Assembly (NCBI GenBank): GCA_914767885.1
Contig: CAJZBQ010000024.1
Coordinates: 310,001 to 374,000, forward strand
From: Blepharisma stoltei
Lineage: Eukaryota; Ciliophora; Heterotrichea; Heterotrichida; Blepharismidae
DNA length: 64,000 nucleotides
Direction of reading: 5' to 3'
The notes beneath the pieces were generated by a model. That model had not been told where the DNA came from, made no database searches, and was given only the letters and a program-made list of their open reading frames with translations. The position numbers and the translations under genes were made by a program. Shown here piece by piece: positions 50,858 to 63,800 of this stretch (its first letter is position 1; each line of letters begins with the position of its first letter).

Positions 50858-52804
50858 ATGGATAGAATACCAAGACCAGTTCTTTCTGAAATTTTGAGTC
50901 AAGTTGGTGCAATTGATCAAATTATTACTCTCTCTATGGTTTGCAAAAAATGAAACAAAATAATTTCTAACTGAAATCATGAAATATCTTTCCAAAATAT
51001 CCCCTATTATAAAGCTGAACCTTGGATAATTCGTTCATATATAACATATGTGCTAACAGATAAATTCTTGAAAGATAAGTGAAAATTAGTATCGCTTGAC
51101 CTTAAAAGTGTGAATGTGAATGTAAGATTCTATAATTAAATCAGCCTTTCGAGAGAAGTTAACTTTACTCATTTTCTCCCTCATAGAATTTTATTTATGG
51201 GGTTTGCTTTTGTTGGGAGAACTGTGCAGCAGCAATTTAACTTTAATTGTAAAAGTTTGAGGAATTTTCAGCTTGATCAGAATGAGCTCTACCTGCTTCC
51301 TAGGTGGTGTGTCTCAGTATCCATCTTCTACCAACGCTAAGATTTTATTTCTATTAAGAATGCAAGAATTCTAGCAAATTTAATCATCGCGCAGCCAAAT
51401 CTTAGAAAATTGAATTTATGCAACTCCAGAACAGATTTTAAAAAGCTTTATCATTTGCTAAGTCTCAAAAAGTCTGAATGCTTAAAATTAAACAAAATTG
51501 AAATTTTCTTTCAACTTGAAGAGCTAATATGTACTAATCTGATTTCATTTGGACAATACCTGCTTGATTTTCTAAAAATGTTTCCAAAATTAAAAAAACT
51601 GAAAATCGGAAATTGCAGTATAACAATAGATTTATTTATATTTATATTACAAAATTTCAAAAATATAGAGTTCATAGAAGCTTCTTTAACAAGCCAAATA
51701 AATTCATCTAAATTAGAAGTTTTAAAAGGTGCTCTCCAAAATTCAAATTTAAAATTTTGACTTGTAAATGCTCCCAGTGAATCAATATTTTTGTTTAAAG
51801 ATATTAAAACTTGCGTATACAATTATGATGTTTGATTGAAGAAAGAGCTCGATTTGGAAGAAATACAGAAATGATTAAAACTTGGAGGAGATATAAACTC
51901 ATGCTACAAATTTATAAACAATCTGATTGAAAAATATGATGATGATTTCCTTATTCAAGCTTTCCAAGTATTTAATAAAAACGGACTTGATAAATGATTT
52001 CATCAGTATAGTCAGTTCTCTCCAATTAACTATTGTAATTATATTGCTAATGCTGCGTTAAAAAGAAAAATAAAATTATTTTGATATCTTTTTGATATGG
52101 GCTTCCATTTTTTTGATTGCGAATGCTTTAATATTCTGATTTCTTGCCCAGAAATTATCAATGAATTAAAAATTAATCAAAAAAGTAAAATAAAGTTTTC
52201 AGGCGAAAAAATTTATAAAGCTGCACAGTTTTTTATGATAAAGCATAACGAAAAATATTTAATGCCTTTAATTGATCTCATGACTCCTATAAAGCTTGGT
52301 TATATAGAAGAAAAAATTATTAAAAAAAATAGATTTCCTCCATCCAAAAAAAAATTTGAAATACCTAACTACTATAAAGAAATCTCTGGACTTTTCCATA
52401 TTCCAGATATTGAGCCATTAATATCTGTTGCAGCCATTCTTGGGTTGAAAAATATAATTGCAGCACTAATTCATGCTGGATTTAATATAGATGCTAGAGA
52501 TTCGATGGGCAATACAGCTCTTTGTCATGTTGCTAAGTATGGGAGTATTGATATTTTGAAATATTTAATCGAAAACGGAGCAGATATAAATAATGCTATA
52601 AATATAAAAAAAAGTAAGTCACCAATAAAAATGGCTATTGAGAAAGGAAGAGCAGATTCTGTTATTGAATTGATTAATTCAGGTGCTGATCTTTTAAGCA
52701 AAGATAATAATGGTCTCACAGCTTTAGAATATGCTAGTAATTTGAATATGCTTGATATAGTGGAGATATTAAAAGAAGCTGCAGAAAATAGAGAAAATAA
52801 TTAA
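50858..52804 (+). CDS. F-box/LRR/ankyrin protein, copy 2 (one retroposon)
   Basis: Collapsing the duplication at 51118/51358 (240 bp) leaves 569 codons. Same order as copy 1: F-box MDRIPRPVLSEILSQVGAID, LRR, WLKLGGDINSCYKFI linker, ankyrin repeats to KEAAENRENN. Identity with copy 1 is very high, and the shared retroposon shows they split after that insertion. No MITE. The differences are mostly single-base. It is the best candidate for a working gene among the near-identical pair if the retroposon is excised. Confidence 0.85.
51133..51357 (-). mobile_element. Short retroposon in F-box copy 2 (orthologous insertion)
   Basis: Same site and sequence type as 48483-48697. Flanks GAATGTAAGATTCTA (51118) and GAATGCAAGAATTCTA (51358). 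Head AATAGAAATAAAATCTTAGC on the minus strand. In the right repeat TA has become CA. Confidence 0.82.
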
Positions 52805-52941
52805 AAATTATGCTAGTTAAAATAAAAATTCGATAAATATTTCAAATACATTTGACTTCCATAAAACTTTACCCTTTTATAAATTTAAGCCATATTTGCA
52901 TTTCCCGTTAAAATATGTATAATCTTTTCAAAATATTTATA

Positions 52942-55011
52942 ATGGAAAAAATTCCAAGACCAGTGCTTTCTGATATCCTCAGTCAAGTTGGTCCAATTGA
53001 TCAAGTTATTAATTTATCATTCGTTTGCAAATACTGAAAGGGAATAATTGCTAGCTGAAACCATGAGCTAACTTTCCAAAATATTGCCTACGATAAAGTA
53101 AAGTATTGATTGCGTCGATCATATATAAAAAGAGTGTTAACAAATCAATTTTTGAAGGCAAAATGAAAATTAGCTTCTCTTGACCTTAGAAGTGTGAAGA
53201 TAGATGAGAGGACTTTAGTTAATTTAATCATAGCTCAACCAAATCTTAGAAAACTTAATTTGACAAATTCTCTTATCAATTTGAAAAAGCTTTTCTGCTT
53301 GCTTAAACGTAAAAAATCTAAATACTATAAAACCCATCAAATAGAAATTTATATCAAGCTTGAAGAACTAATTTGAATAAACTTAAATGGCAGCTGTGTG
53401 AACCTTTATAAAGTATTAAACTGTTTCCCGGGTCTAAAGAAATTAAATATTGCAAACTCCAACTTATCATTACCATTTTTCCATTTAATAATTGAAAACT
53501 TTAGAAATCTAAGGTTTCTAGAAGCTTCACCTGATAATCTAGTGATCAATAAATACAGTTTAGAAAAAACCAAAATTTACTTAGAACGCTCTAGCTTAAA
53601 ATTTTGGCTGACAAATACTCTTGAAGGTTGATCTCAATCGTATAAATAAAATGGCGTGATTAATCAGCGCTTTTTCTTCTAATCCTAGCAGATGGCTTAA
53701 AAGCACTGGGGACCTTCAGAAAGATAAAATGTCCTTGATAATGTTATCTGGCCAGATTTTGGCTAATGTGGGTCAACCCAGGGCACATCCAGATTAGTCC
53801 TTTTCTTCTCATAGAGGCAGAAAGAGCCTAGCAATACCTAAAGCAGCCATAAACCAATCGGACTATTCTCTTGCGCAATACTATGCTTTGCATCCTGGGT
53901 TATGATTTACACCAATGACAAGAAAATTCGATTTTTCTAATTTCTTGAAACTAATCCAAGTTGACGCCAAGAATGATGGCTAATTCCGCCAGATGAGTTA
54001 ACTTCTGAATCAGCATCAGAGGGCCTAAAATGAAGTAAAGATAAATACCCTTCAAGATTTACAGGGAGCTTTTCGATAATCTAATTAAGTTAAGTTAAAG
54101 GCTGATCTCATAATCCATTTTCAGGCAATAAAATATCCATCTATAATTATGATGCTTTCTCTGTAGGACAAATTGATTTGGAAACAGTGCAAAATTGATT
54201 AAAACTTGGAGGAGACATAAATTCATGCTATAAACTCATTTATAAGCTGATAGAATATTACGATGATGATTTTCTTATTGAAATCTTCCAAATATTTATA
54301 AACAATGGACTGGATAAATGATACCATAAATGCTTTGATAATTGCAATTTTTTTTATTATGCAGCAATAAGCAAAAAATCAAAGTTTTTCTGGTATCTTA
54401 TGGATAACAATTTTAATTTAGCTTGCTGCAAAAAATGTAATATCTTTAGGTTCCCAGAAATTATTGAAGAACTTTTAATTTACCCTACCAAAAATATACC
54501 CAATCTTCCGGATGAAAAATTATATGAAGCTGCACAATATTTTATGATAAATAATAAAGAAAACAATTTATTAACTCTAATTGAACTTATGAGTTACAAG
54601 AGCGCTGGCTCGAAGGAGGAAAATTTAATTCAAAGATTAAAGCAACATTCCCTAAAGCGGAGCCTATTTTTAGTGCCGAATTATTGAACATATATTTTTG
54701 AACTTTTCAAAGTATCAGAAATTGAGCCACTCATATCTCTCGCAGCTATGCATGAAAATAAAAATTTAATAAAACGGCTAATCCAGGCTGGGTTCAATAT
54801 TAATGCTAGAGATAGTGCTGGAAACATTGCCCTTTACTATGCTGCTAAGCATGGGAAATTTGATATTGCGGAATATTTATTAAAAAAAGGTGCAGACATA
54901 AATTATGACTTATCAACTAGTGAGCTTTATGGTTCTCAACTAAAATTAACTATTGATGGAGGAAAAGTGGAGTCTATTTATTATCTAATTAACTCAATAT
55001 CTGATCTATAA
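52942..55011 (+). CDS. F-box/LRR/ankyrin protein, copy of a second subfamily (one retroposon)
   Basis: Collapsing the duplication at 53624/54098 (474 bp) leaves 532 codons. F-box MEKIPRPVLSDILSQVGPID, SFVCKYWKGIIASWNHE; LRR LVNLIIAQPNLRKLNLTNS and FPGLKKLNIANSNLSL; linker WLKLGGDINSCYKLI; ankyrin GFNINARDSAGNIALYYAA, YLLKKGADINYDLSTSEL. About 50 percent alike to copies 1 and 2. The pseudogene at 57074-58999 is its near twin. Confidence 0.82.
53640..54097 (+). mobile_element. Retroposon in the second-subfamily F-box gene
   Basis: Plus orientation, head TATAAATAAAATGGCGTG, tail CTAATTAAGTTAAGTTAAAG. Flanks AAGGTTGATCTCAATC (53624) and AAGGCTGATCTCATAATC (54098). The twin pseudogene at 57755 has the empty site, GGCTGATCTCACCC. 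Confidence 0.9.
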
Positions 55012-55184
55012 ATAATAAAAACCCATTCAAAATACAATCTCAAAAGATAAGATTGCTTAAAAAAGCATAAAATTGTGCTAGCATATTTAACTAGTTAATA
55101 AAGCTAAAATTTTAAAGAATTTCGCAATATTCATAAGATCGTTTGTATTAGATCATTAAATAAATGAAATATGCTAACTTGGAG

Positions 55185-55292
55185 AACTCGAATGATTGAA
55201 GAATTTTTAGATATCACGATAGAACTAATTAATATAATTAGTGACATTATTTAATTATATTAATATCTAAATGAAAATTATTTTAATTATAA
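55185..55292. repeat. Third copy of the divergent promoter and gene-head fragment
   Basis: Diverged copy (CTAACTTGGAGAACTCGAATG, ATTATTTAATTATATTAAT) of the 48.1 kb promoter region. The Cys-rich part is shorter and more decayed. Precedes copy 3. Confidence 0.7.
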
Positions 55293-56957
55293 ATGGATAG
55301 AATACCAAGACCAGTTCTTTCTGAAATTTTGAGTCAAGTTGGCTCAATTGATCAAATTATTATTCTCTCTATGGTTTGCAAAAAATGAAACGAAATAATT
55401 TCTAACTGAAATCATGAGATATCTTTTCAAAATATCCCTTATGATAAAGCTAAACCTTGGATAATTCGCTCATATATAACAAAAGCGCTAACAAACAAAT
55501 TCTTGAAAGCGAAATGAAAATTAGCATCACTTGATCTTAAAAGTGTGAATGTGAATGTAAGAATTCTAGCGAATTTAATTATCGCGCAGCCAAATCTAAG
55601 AAAATTGGATTTATCTAACTCTGAAACAGATTTTGAAAAGCTTTATCATTTGCTAAGTCTAAAAAAATCTAAATACTTTAAATTAAACAAAATTGAAATT
55701 TTGCTTCAACTTGAAGAGCTAATTTGTACTAATCTGAAGGCATTTGAGAAATACCTGCTTAATTTTCTAAAAATATTTCCAAAATTAAAAAAACTAAAAA
55801 TTGGAAATTGCAGTATACCAATAGATTGATTTATATATATATTACAAAATTTCAAAAATATAGAGTTCCTAGAAGCGTCTTTAACAAGCCAAATAAATTC
55901 ATCTAAATTAGAAGATCTAACCAATACTCTCCAAAATTCAAATTTAAAATTTTGACTTGTAAATGCTCCCAGTGAATGAATATTTTTGTTTAAAAACATT
56001 AAGACCTACATATTCAATTATGATGTTTGATCGAAGGAAGATTTCGATTTGGAAGAAATACAGAAATGATTAAAGCTTGGAGGAGATGTAAACTCATGCT
56101 GCAAATGTATTAGCAATCTGATTGAAAATTATGATGATGATTTCCTTATTCAAGCTTTTACAATATTTATTAAAAGTGGGTTCGATAAATGATTTCATCA
56201 GTGCAGTAAGTATCCTTATATTTACTGTTGTAATTATATTGCTAATGCTGTATTAAAAGGGAAACTAAAATTATTTCGGCATCTTATTGATATGGGCTTT
56301 CATCTTTTTGATTGCGAAAACTTTAATATTCTGATATCTTGCCCAGAAACTATCAATGAATTAGAAATTAATCAAAAAAGCAAAATAAAGCTTTCAGGCG
56401 AAAAAATTTATAAAGCTGCACAGTTTTTTATGTTAAAGAAGGACGAAAACTATTTAATGCCTCTAATTGATCTCATGACTCCTATGAAGCTTGGCTGAAT
56501 AGAAGAAAAAATAATTAAAAAAATAGTCTTCCAAAATGGAATGCATTTGAAATATTTAACTACCGTCAAGAAATCTCTCAGCTTTTCAATGTTTCAGATA
56601 TTGAGCCATTACAGCTCATGCACTTAAACTGATACCATTTGAATAATTTAGTCACTTTTATAGGTTTCAGAAAATAGATCCCTAAGTAAATATGGGAGCA
56701 TTGATACTTTGAAATATTTAATTGAAAACGGAGCAGATTTAAATAATGCTATAAATATAAAAAGAAGTAAGTCACCAATAAAAATGGCTATTGAGAATGG
56801 AAGAGCAGATTCTGTTATTGAATTGATTAATTCAGGTGCTGATCTTTTAAGCAAAGATAATAATGGTCTCTCAGCTTTAGAATATGCTAGTAATTTGAAT
56901 ATGCTTGATATAGTGGCGATATTAAAAGAAGCTGTAGAAAATAGAGAAAATAATTAA
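55293..56957 (+). pseudogene. F-box/LRR/ankyrin pseudogene (copy 3)
   Basis: Intact at the start (F-box, LRR, WLKLGGDVNSCCKCI linker) without the retroposon seen in copies 1 and 2. Near 56520-56700 a frameshift (AAAAAAATAGTCTTCC) and a deletion remove the first ankyrin repeat. The last repeats (56709-56957) remain in another register. Compared with copy 2 about 130 bp are lost. Confidence 0.8.
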
Positions 56958-57073
56958 AATTAAGCTAGTTAAAATAAATATTCAAGGAATATTTCAAATT
57001 CTTTCGACTTCCATAAAACTTTACCCTTTTATAAATTTAAGTTATATTTGCATTTTATGTTAAAATATTTATA

Positions 57074-58999
57074 ATGAAAAACATTCCAAGACCAGTGCTT
57101 TCTGATATCCTCAGTCAAGTTGGCCCAATTGATCAAGTTATAATTTATCATTCGTTTGCAAATACTGAAAGGGAATAATTGCTAGCTGAAATCATGAGCT
57201 AACTTTCCAAAATATTGCCTACGATAAAGTAAAGTATTGATTGCGTCGATCATATATAAAAAGAGTGTTAACAAATCAATTTTTAAAGGCAAAATGAAAA
57301 TTAGCTTCTCTTGATCTTAGGAGTGTAAAAATAGATGAGAGGACTTTAGCTAATTTAATCATAGCTCAACCAAATCTTAGAAAACTAAATTTGACAAATT
57401 CTCATATCAATTTGAAAAAGCTTCTCTGCTTGCTTAAACGCAAAAATCTAAATACTATAAAACCCATCAAATAGAAATTTATATCAAGCTTGAAGAACTA
57501 ATTTGAACAAACTTAGATGGCAGCTATGTAAACCTTTATAAAGTATTAAACTTTTTCCCGGGTCTAAAGAAATTAAATATTGCGAACTCCAACTTATCAT
57601 TACCATTTTTCCATTTAATAATTGAAAACTTTAGATATCTAAGGTTTCTAGAAGCTTCACCTGATAATCTAACGATCAGGACATCCAGTTTAGAAAAAAC
57701 CAAAATTTATTTAGAACGCTCTAACTTAAAATTTTGGCTTACAAATTCGCTTGATGGCTGATCTCACCCTTTTAAAGGCGATAAAATATTCATCTATAAT
57801 TACGATGCTTTCTTCTTAGGTGATTTGGAAGAAGTGCAAAATTGATTAAAACTTGGAGGAGACATAAATTCATGCTATAAACTCATTTATAAGCTGATAG
57901 AAAGATACGATAATGATTTTCTTATTGAAATCTTCCAAATATTTATAAACAATGGACTGGATAAACGATACCACAAATGCTGATATGTTTCCAATTATTT
58001 TTATTACGCAGCACTAAATAAAAAATCAAAGTTTTTCTGATATCTTATAGATAACAATTTTAATTTAGCTTGGTGCAAAAAATGTAATATCTTTTTGTGA
58101 CCAGAAATTATTAGAGAACTTTCTGGTTACCCTGCCAAAAATATGCTAGATCTTTCAGATGAAAAATTATATGAAGCTGCCCAATATTTATGATAAATAA
58201 TGAAGAAAACAATTTATTAACTCTAATTAAGGTTATGAGTTGCATAAGGACTGGCTCAAAGGAGGAAAATTTAATTCAAAAATTAAAGCAGCATTCCCTA
58301 AAGACGAGCCTATTTTTAGTGCCGAATTATTAAGCAAGAAAAAAAAAATAGTGACGATAACGGAAGATAGACTATGAAGCACACTCCCTATAGCAGGCAG
58401 AAAATTCCCGATGAAGTTGAAAATAATGCCACTTTTTGAAGCAGGCTTCCAGGTTTAGGATGCCTGCAGAAGAGGAAGTTTTGCTTTTCCCTGAATGTTT
58501 TTCCCTGCTTACCAATGGGCGAGGCAGGTTGCCTACCGCTTAGCATTTGCTTATCGGGACTAAAGGGTATTCGCAATAGGTGGCTCTAAGCAATTGAGCT
58601 AATTCTATGCCGGATAGGTAGCCTAGTAGTCTATCCGCTTATCGCCTTATAATATTTAACTTACCTAATTATTGAACATATATTTTTGAACTTTTCAAAG
58701 TATCAGAAATTGAGCCACTCATATCTCTCGCAGCTATGCATGAAAATAAAAATTTAATAAAACGGCTAATCCAAGCTGGGTTCAATATTAATGCTAGAGA
58801 TAGTGCTGGAAACATTGCACTTTACTATGCTGCTAAGCATGGAAAAATTGATATTGTGGAGTATTTATTAAAAAAAGGTGCAGACATAAATTATGACTTA
58901 TCAACTCGTGAGCTTTATGGTTCTCAACTAAAATTAACTATTGATGGAGGAAAAGTGGAGTCTATTTATCATCTAATTAGCTCAATCACTGATTTATAA
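57074..58999 (+). pseudogene. F-box/LRR/ankyrin pseudogene (twin of 52942 copy)
   Basis: Starts MKNIPRPVLSDILSQVG. Single-base losses relative to its twin occur near 57140 (CAAGTTATAATTTATC), near 57441 (CGCAAAAATC) and near 58186 (AATATTTATG). An insertion sits at 58332-58666. The last ankyrin repeats (58736-58999) are open. Several substitutions also place stops, so it should not make a full protein. Confidence 0.8.
58332..58666. mobile_element. GC-rich insertion in F-box pseudogene
   Basis: 335 bp between GAATTATT (58324-58331) and AATTATT (58667-58673); the twin has the empty site GAATTATTGAAC at 54680. Starts AAGCAAGAAAAAAAAATAG, ends TAATATTTAACTTACCT. Probably a retroposon of the same class; orientation unsure. 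Confidence 0.7.
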
Positions 59000-59156
59000 A
59001 TAAAAAAACTCATTCAAAATGCAATCTCAAAAGATTGATTGTTTAAAAATATAATAAAAGTATTTACATAAACTTGTGCTAGCATATTAAATTAGCTAAT
59101 AAAGCTAAAAATATAAGAATTTGACAATATTCATAAGACTATTTCATATTATATCA

Positions 59157-60248
59157 TTAATTAAATGAAATATGCTGAGCTGTTTCAGATCTTTCCCTAG
59201 ATTTATTTAAAAAATCCATCAGCATATCTTTTCTATGCTGAATGACATCTTCTACAACTGTAGTTTCTTTAGCTCCTCTTTTTGGGAAAACAGATAAAGG
59301 ACTTACTCTATTAAGATGCAAATCTTTTTTCTCATCTCTTCTTGATCTGTCTGTTAGCTGAGTTCTCAAAACTTGCAGATGACCTCTTAAAGGTGATTTT
59401 GACCTTGATTTTAGCTTTGACGTGCTAGCAATTTGGGTTATTTTTTCTATTTTTTTAATTAACTTTTCGTTTTCCCTTTCAAGTTTGTCCTTTTTTGGCA
59501 AAGTTCTATTTAACAATTTTGGCACCACAAACTTAGCAGGCGTCATTGGACGAATTAAATCAGGCAGCTTAAGATTTTGATTTAAAATCTGGTGTTCTTT
59601 AAAAATCCTAATCATCCATCCACTATATCCAGTTCTTGGTGACTCACTTAAATGAAGCTTGCTATAAAGATTTAATGCAGTAAACCACGAAGCCTGAGAC
59701 ATGTCTGTATAAATTGATTTTACAAGCCTCAAATATTCATTAATAAGCCCACTTTTCGTAACTGTATCTAAGCACTCAAACAAGCCATCATAAAACTCAC
59801 AAAAAGTTATTCCAAGCCTGTCTTGAAAATCAATATTTGTATCATTTAAAGCATAGTCTCTTGCAAATTCACTTTTTGGGGATCCTAAAAATGCTTGATA
59901 AAGATTTTCAAATAATGATAAATAAACTACACGAGATATAGCTCGTAAATTGAGTGGGTTAATAAGCTGCCATAATGTGAAAGTGCTTCAAAGAAGCTGC
60001 TCGTTTTGCTTTATGGCAAATCGCTTACCTAGCTGAGAAAAAGAGTAGGAGTCTGCAGCTTCTACATTAGGCCTGTGAATTGTTAAGAAATTTTCACCAT
60101 AAAGAAATTCATGCTCGATTTTTCATTCTGTTGAAGATGAAGGGACTCTTGATGTTCGCCATTTTGATGAGGAGCGAAGAGGCGAATAAGGTCGAGAAAT
60201 AATCACAATTTCTTTTGATAGTGTTGGATCAAGTTCGAATTCCATCAT
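59157..60248 (-). CDS. Uncharacterised protein, 363 residues
   Basis: MMEFELDPTLSKEIVIIS then a globular helical part (about 50-230: LLWSTFTLWQLINPLNLRAI, RVVYLSLFENLYQAFL, ECLDTVTKSGLINEYLRLV) and a basic, disordered C-terminus with a coiled-coil segment (LERENEKLIKKIEKI) and Ser/Arg motifs (KLKSRSKSPLRGHL). At least three Trp are TGA (STEWKIEH, QLLWSTF). No known domain. Shape suggests a cytoskeletal or scaffold protein. No insertion. Confidence 0.65.
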
Positions 60249-60804
60249 TTAGGTAGTCAAATTATACAGATAAAATCACGGTCTTTAAAGCTAAAATTTT
60301 GATTTATTCTAATAATTATTTGGATTTTGACACATAACCATTAATCTTGGTATGCAAGCTGTAATTTAAACTAAATATACCAATTTAATTAATTTCTCAA
60401 CACTACTAAAATATAACTAGATAAAAACTTAAGATTCATAGGGAGTTTAATTTTCTTCTTAATTCAAGCTTAGTTAATTCAAAATATTCTTTAAATAATA
60501 AATATTTTTGAATTATTGCTATATGAATAAATTCCAAATAATAGATGATGCTATTAATATTCCAAAATGGGGAATAGTGACAGTAGAGCAACTTTTAGGG
60601 CATGAGTTCAAATAAATCTTTCGCACAATCACCTATTTTTATTCTTTTATTTTTTAATCTATTTTGAATTAATTTTTAAGGAAATAATTCATATTAATTA
60701 TTTCAAGGTAAGTTGAGATTGAATAATACCATAAAATTTTTACATTAAAAATAGTCCCAAAATTATACTAAAAAACACCCAAAAATTTTTATGGTGCCGG
60801 CGTC
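60249..60804. other. Intergenic, AT-rich
   Basis: Between the divergent unknown gene and HID1. Holds one 30-codon frame (60524-60616, MNKFQIIDDAINIPKWG) of doubtful value. No mobile-element end seen. Confidence 0.45.
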
Positions 60805-63800
60805 ATGCAGGGGAACCCTTTTAGAGACACAATTGATGGTTTACTAAAGAACAACATCAGCGAACTAGACGGGAGCTACTGAATTGAAATTTTTAAAGTC
60901 CCTGAAAACGTTGAAGATATTTTTTTCGTGTTTACCCCAACTCTTATAAAAGAATTACTCAATAAGCAGCCATCAAACCTAGAAAGAATGCTTAGAATCG
61001 CTACCAATATAATTCATAGTGTCTCAAAACAAGAAGCAGAATTCGAAAGAATTGTTACGCTAAATTCATTAAGAATCATTTCAAGAATCCTCCCCATTCT
61101 TTTGGAAATTGAAGAAGGCAGAAAAATGTTATGGGAAAATAGCACAAGCTTTGATATCGTTGATGGATTATTAGGCTTGCTTTTTACTTACAAATTTGGG
61201 ACTAGTTGTTCTAGTTTTCTAAGCCCTTATGAGTTTGACATAAATAGATTGTGAAATCCTGGCTTATATGCTCAAGAAACTTCTTATTCAACGATGCAAA
61301 TAAACGAAAATCGAATAGAGATTTTAAGAGGAATTTTGGCTTGCTGCTCTCAAACTTTATATAATGATATCAATGAGGCTGGGATTTATGCAAATCCTTG
61401 GTCATGGATGATGACTTCTAATGAGATGAGATTTGGGAAAGACTTTTTTTTTAGCCTAATAAACACAATATTTGCATATCCGGCAGAGAAATTTAATTCT
61501 ACCATCTCTGATCCATTTGGAATGATTGAAAAAGAAGCCTCACTGTCTTGCCAAGTTCTTATAGCACTTTTGGACTCAAAAACGCCAAATCAGCAGCAAA
61601 TACAAGAAAATCCGGAATTAAGAGCAGCCCATGAAATCCTGCAAAAATTACATTCTGAGCTTCAAGGACTCTCAGCTGAGCTTTCTCCTTTGAAGCTGGA
61701 GAACGCCTTTATGACTTATCTAAAAGAAATCAATGATCCATCACATTTTAAATTTCTTGCAAAAAGCTTCAGTGCGCAGCTTAATACAGTTGTTGCTTAT
61801 AATTCTGCTTATTTATTTAGCTCGATTAATGAAATCCCTTTTTATCAAGAATTATTGGTACTGCTCTGGCAATTTATTGATAATACAATTTTCTATTTAA
61901 ATTTGTATATATTCTAAAAAAGATATGCTTTATTTTTTATGTAAATAAAAAATTGGCTTCTGAATGCTACGATTTTCTAAATCCAAAATTGAATAATCCA
62001 AATTTCGAAGAATATTTAATAAAAAAGAAATGCATTTTTAAGATTATTGACATGCTTATTTTTTCTATATGGAATTTAAAGGAAAATCCAGGGAAGGTAG
62101 GAGTTGTGCAGCTTTGCATTTTTATTCTGCTGCACTTGTCAAGCCATAGAGAATACTCAATTAAGCTGGCTGAGCCATATGATGGGCACCTCAGCTTAAA
62201 CATTCAAGGGGCAGAATATTATTATGACTTACTTATTGGAGTTTTCCATAATATCATTCTGAATCACAGCTATTTAATTGAAGCAGTTTCTACGATAATG
62301 ATCATTATTCTTAATCATTCAGCATATGTAAAAAATATAAGCAGTTCATCAGCTATAAAACTTTTTGCTATTTTTGAATATTTCTCATCAAAAAAATTTT
62401 TACATAAAGAGCCAGGAAATTATGGATATTTATATCAAATTTTAGAAGTTTTTAACCATAGGCTTCAATACCAATGAGACGGGAGTTTACATTTGATATA
62501 TTTACTCCCCCATCCCTCCTTTAAATTGGAACAAAATATAGCAAAAATTTTCATATTTTCGGTGCTTTAACCTCTTTTATTGGAACAATTTTTTTAACAG
62601 GACAATTTATAGGCTAGCATGTGACCTAATTTAATGGAAAAAGTGCAAGTAGAATATTATTTAATATCTTTCACACTGAATCAATTAATTTGTTAAATTA
62701 ATTCTTTTAAAATAAATTAAATCCAAATATTGAGCTCAATTTATATTTTTTATTAATTTTATAAAAGTTTTTTATAGGAGAAAAATTAATATAGAAAAAC
62801 TAACCTCTTTTAAATTAGAGAAGGATTTTTGCTCCAATTTAAAAAGGGAAGGAGTTAATTATTAGCAAAAGAAATGTTTTTGACAGACTTATCAATATGA
62901 AATTTGATCATCATATTGAGTGTACATGAGAAGCGAATGAGGACTGGTTTGGGAAATGAAATACATAAAATGCCGTGGTAAATTAACCTCCCTCTTAACT
63001 CCTTTTGACAACATCTGAAAGGGTTACGGAACCTCGAGGATGGGAGGGTGGTGTTCGATATGTATATCCGATTAGGTTTGGTGAAGCACAATGCTGATCG
63101 ACCGTAAGCTTTACTCCAATGCCAAGTTTTTACCTCAGAGGGAGATGGTCCGTAAGTTGGAAAGGGGTTTCCCAGAGTGTCACTGGCGTTCATCTTGACC
63201 AATTAGGACTATTCCCAAGCGTGAAAACAGGTTTACGCTCTGAGCTGCAGATTTTCATCTTAACCGTGAGTTGACCAGAAAATTCAACCCTTTTGAATTT
63301 TCAATGGTGAGCAACACTGCTGGCCTACAGCATGGTGACCCAAACTTTTCGACTACCAGATAACATGCGCAGACCCATGTCTGGTAAGAGCAAGACTTTG
63401 AAGGTCGTGCAACAATTGTCGGCGAAGCAGGTGAGTAGAGCGTTATGGAAGGGAATAAGGATCTTCGAATCCTGACAGGGAGCTTTTCTATAATCTAATT
63501 AAGGTTTAGAAAATGGAAAAATGATTTACCTGTTGGCCTGATTTTCCCTTTGCTTCAAGATATGTCACCGAGGATAGAAAAACTTTGTGCTCAAAACAGT
63601 CAAATTACAGATGCAGAAATCATTGAGTTTTTAAATGGAAGCACGATGGTTGGAGTTTTTCCAGTCCCTCATGCATTATTTTTTAGGAAATTTCACGCAA
63701 CCAAGCAGATTCTAGCATGGCTTACATCTTTGTTATGGGGAATTATTTATATTAGAGGGCAAGTCCTTCCCATGTTTGATTTCCGCTCAATAAAATTGTT

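Noticed and set aside
63470-63490. tRNA-like B-box (TTCGAATCC) near the HID1 retroposon tail
   Set aside because: No A-box or cloverleaf around it, and other copies lack it, so a tRNA-derived origin is not supported.
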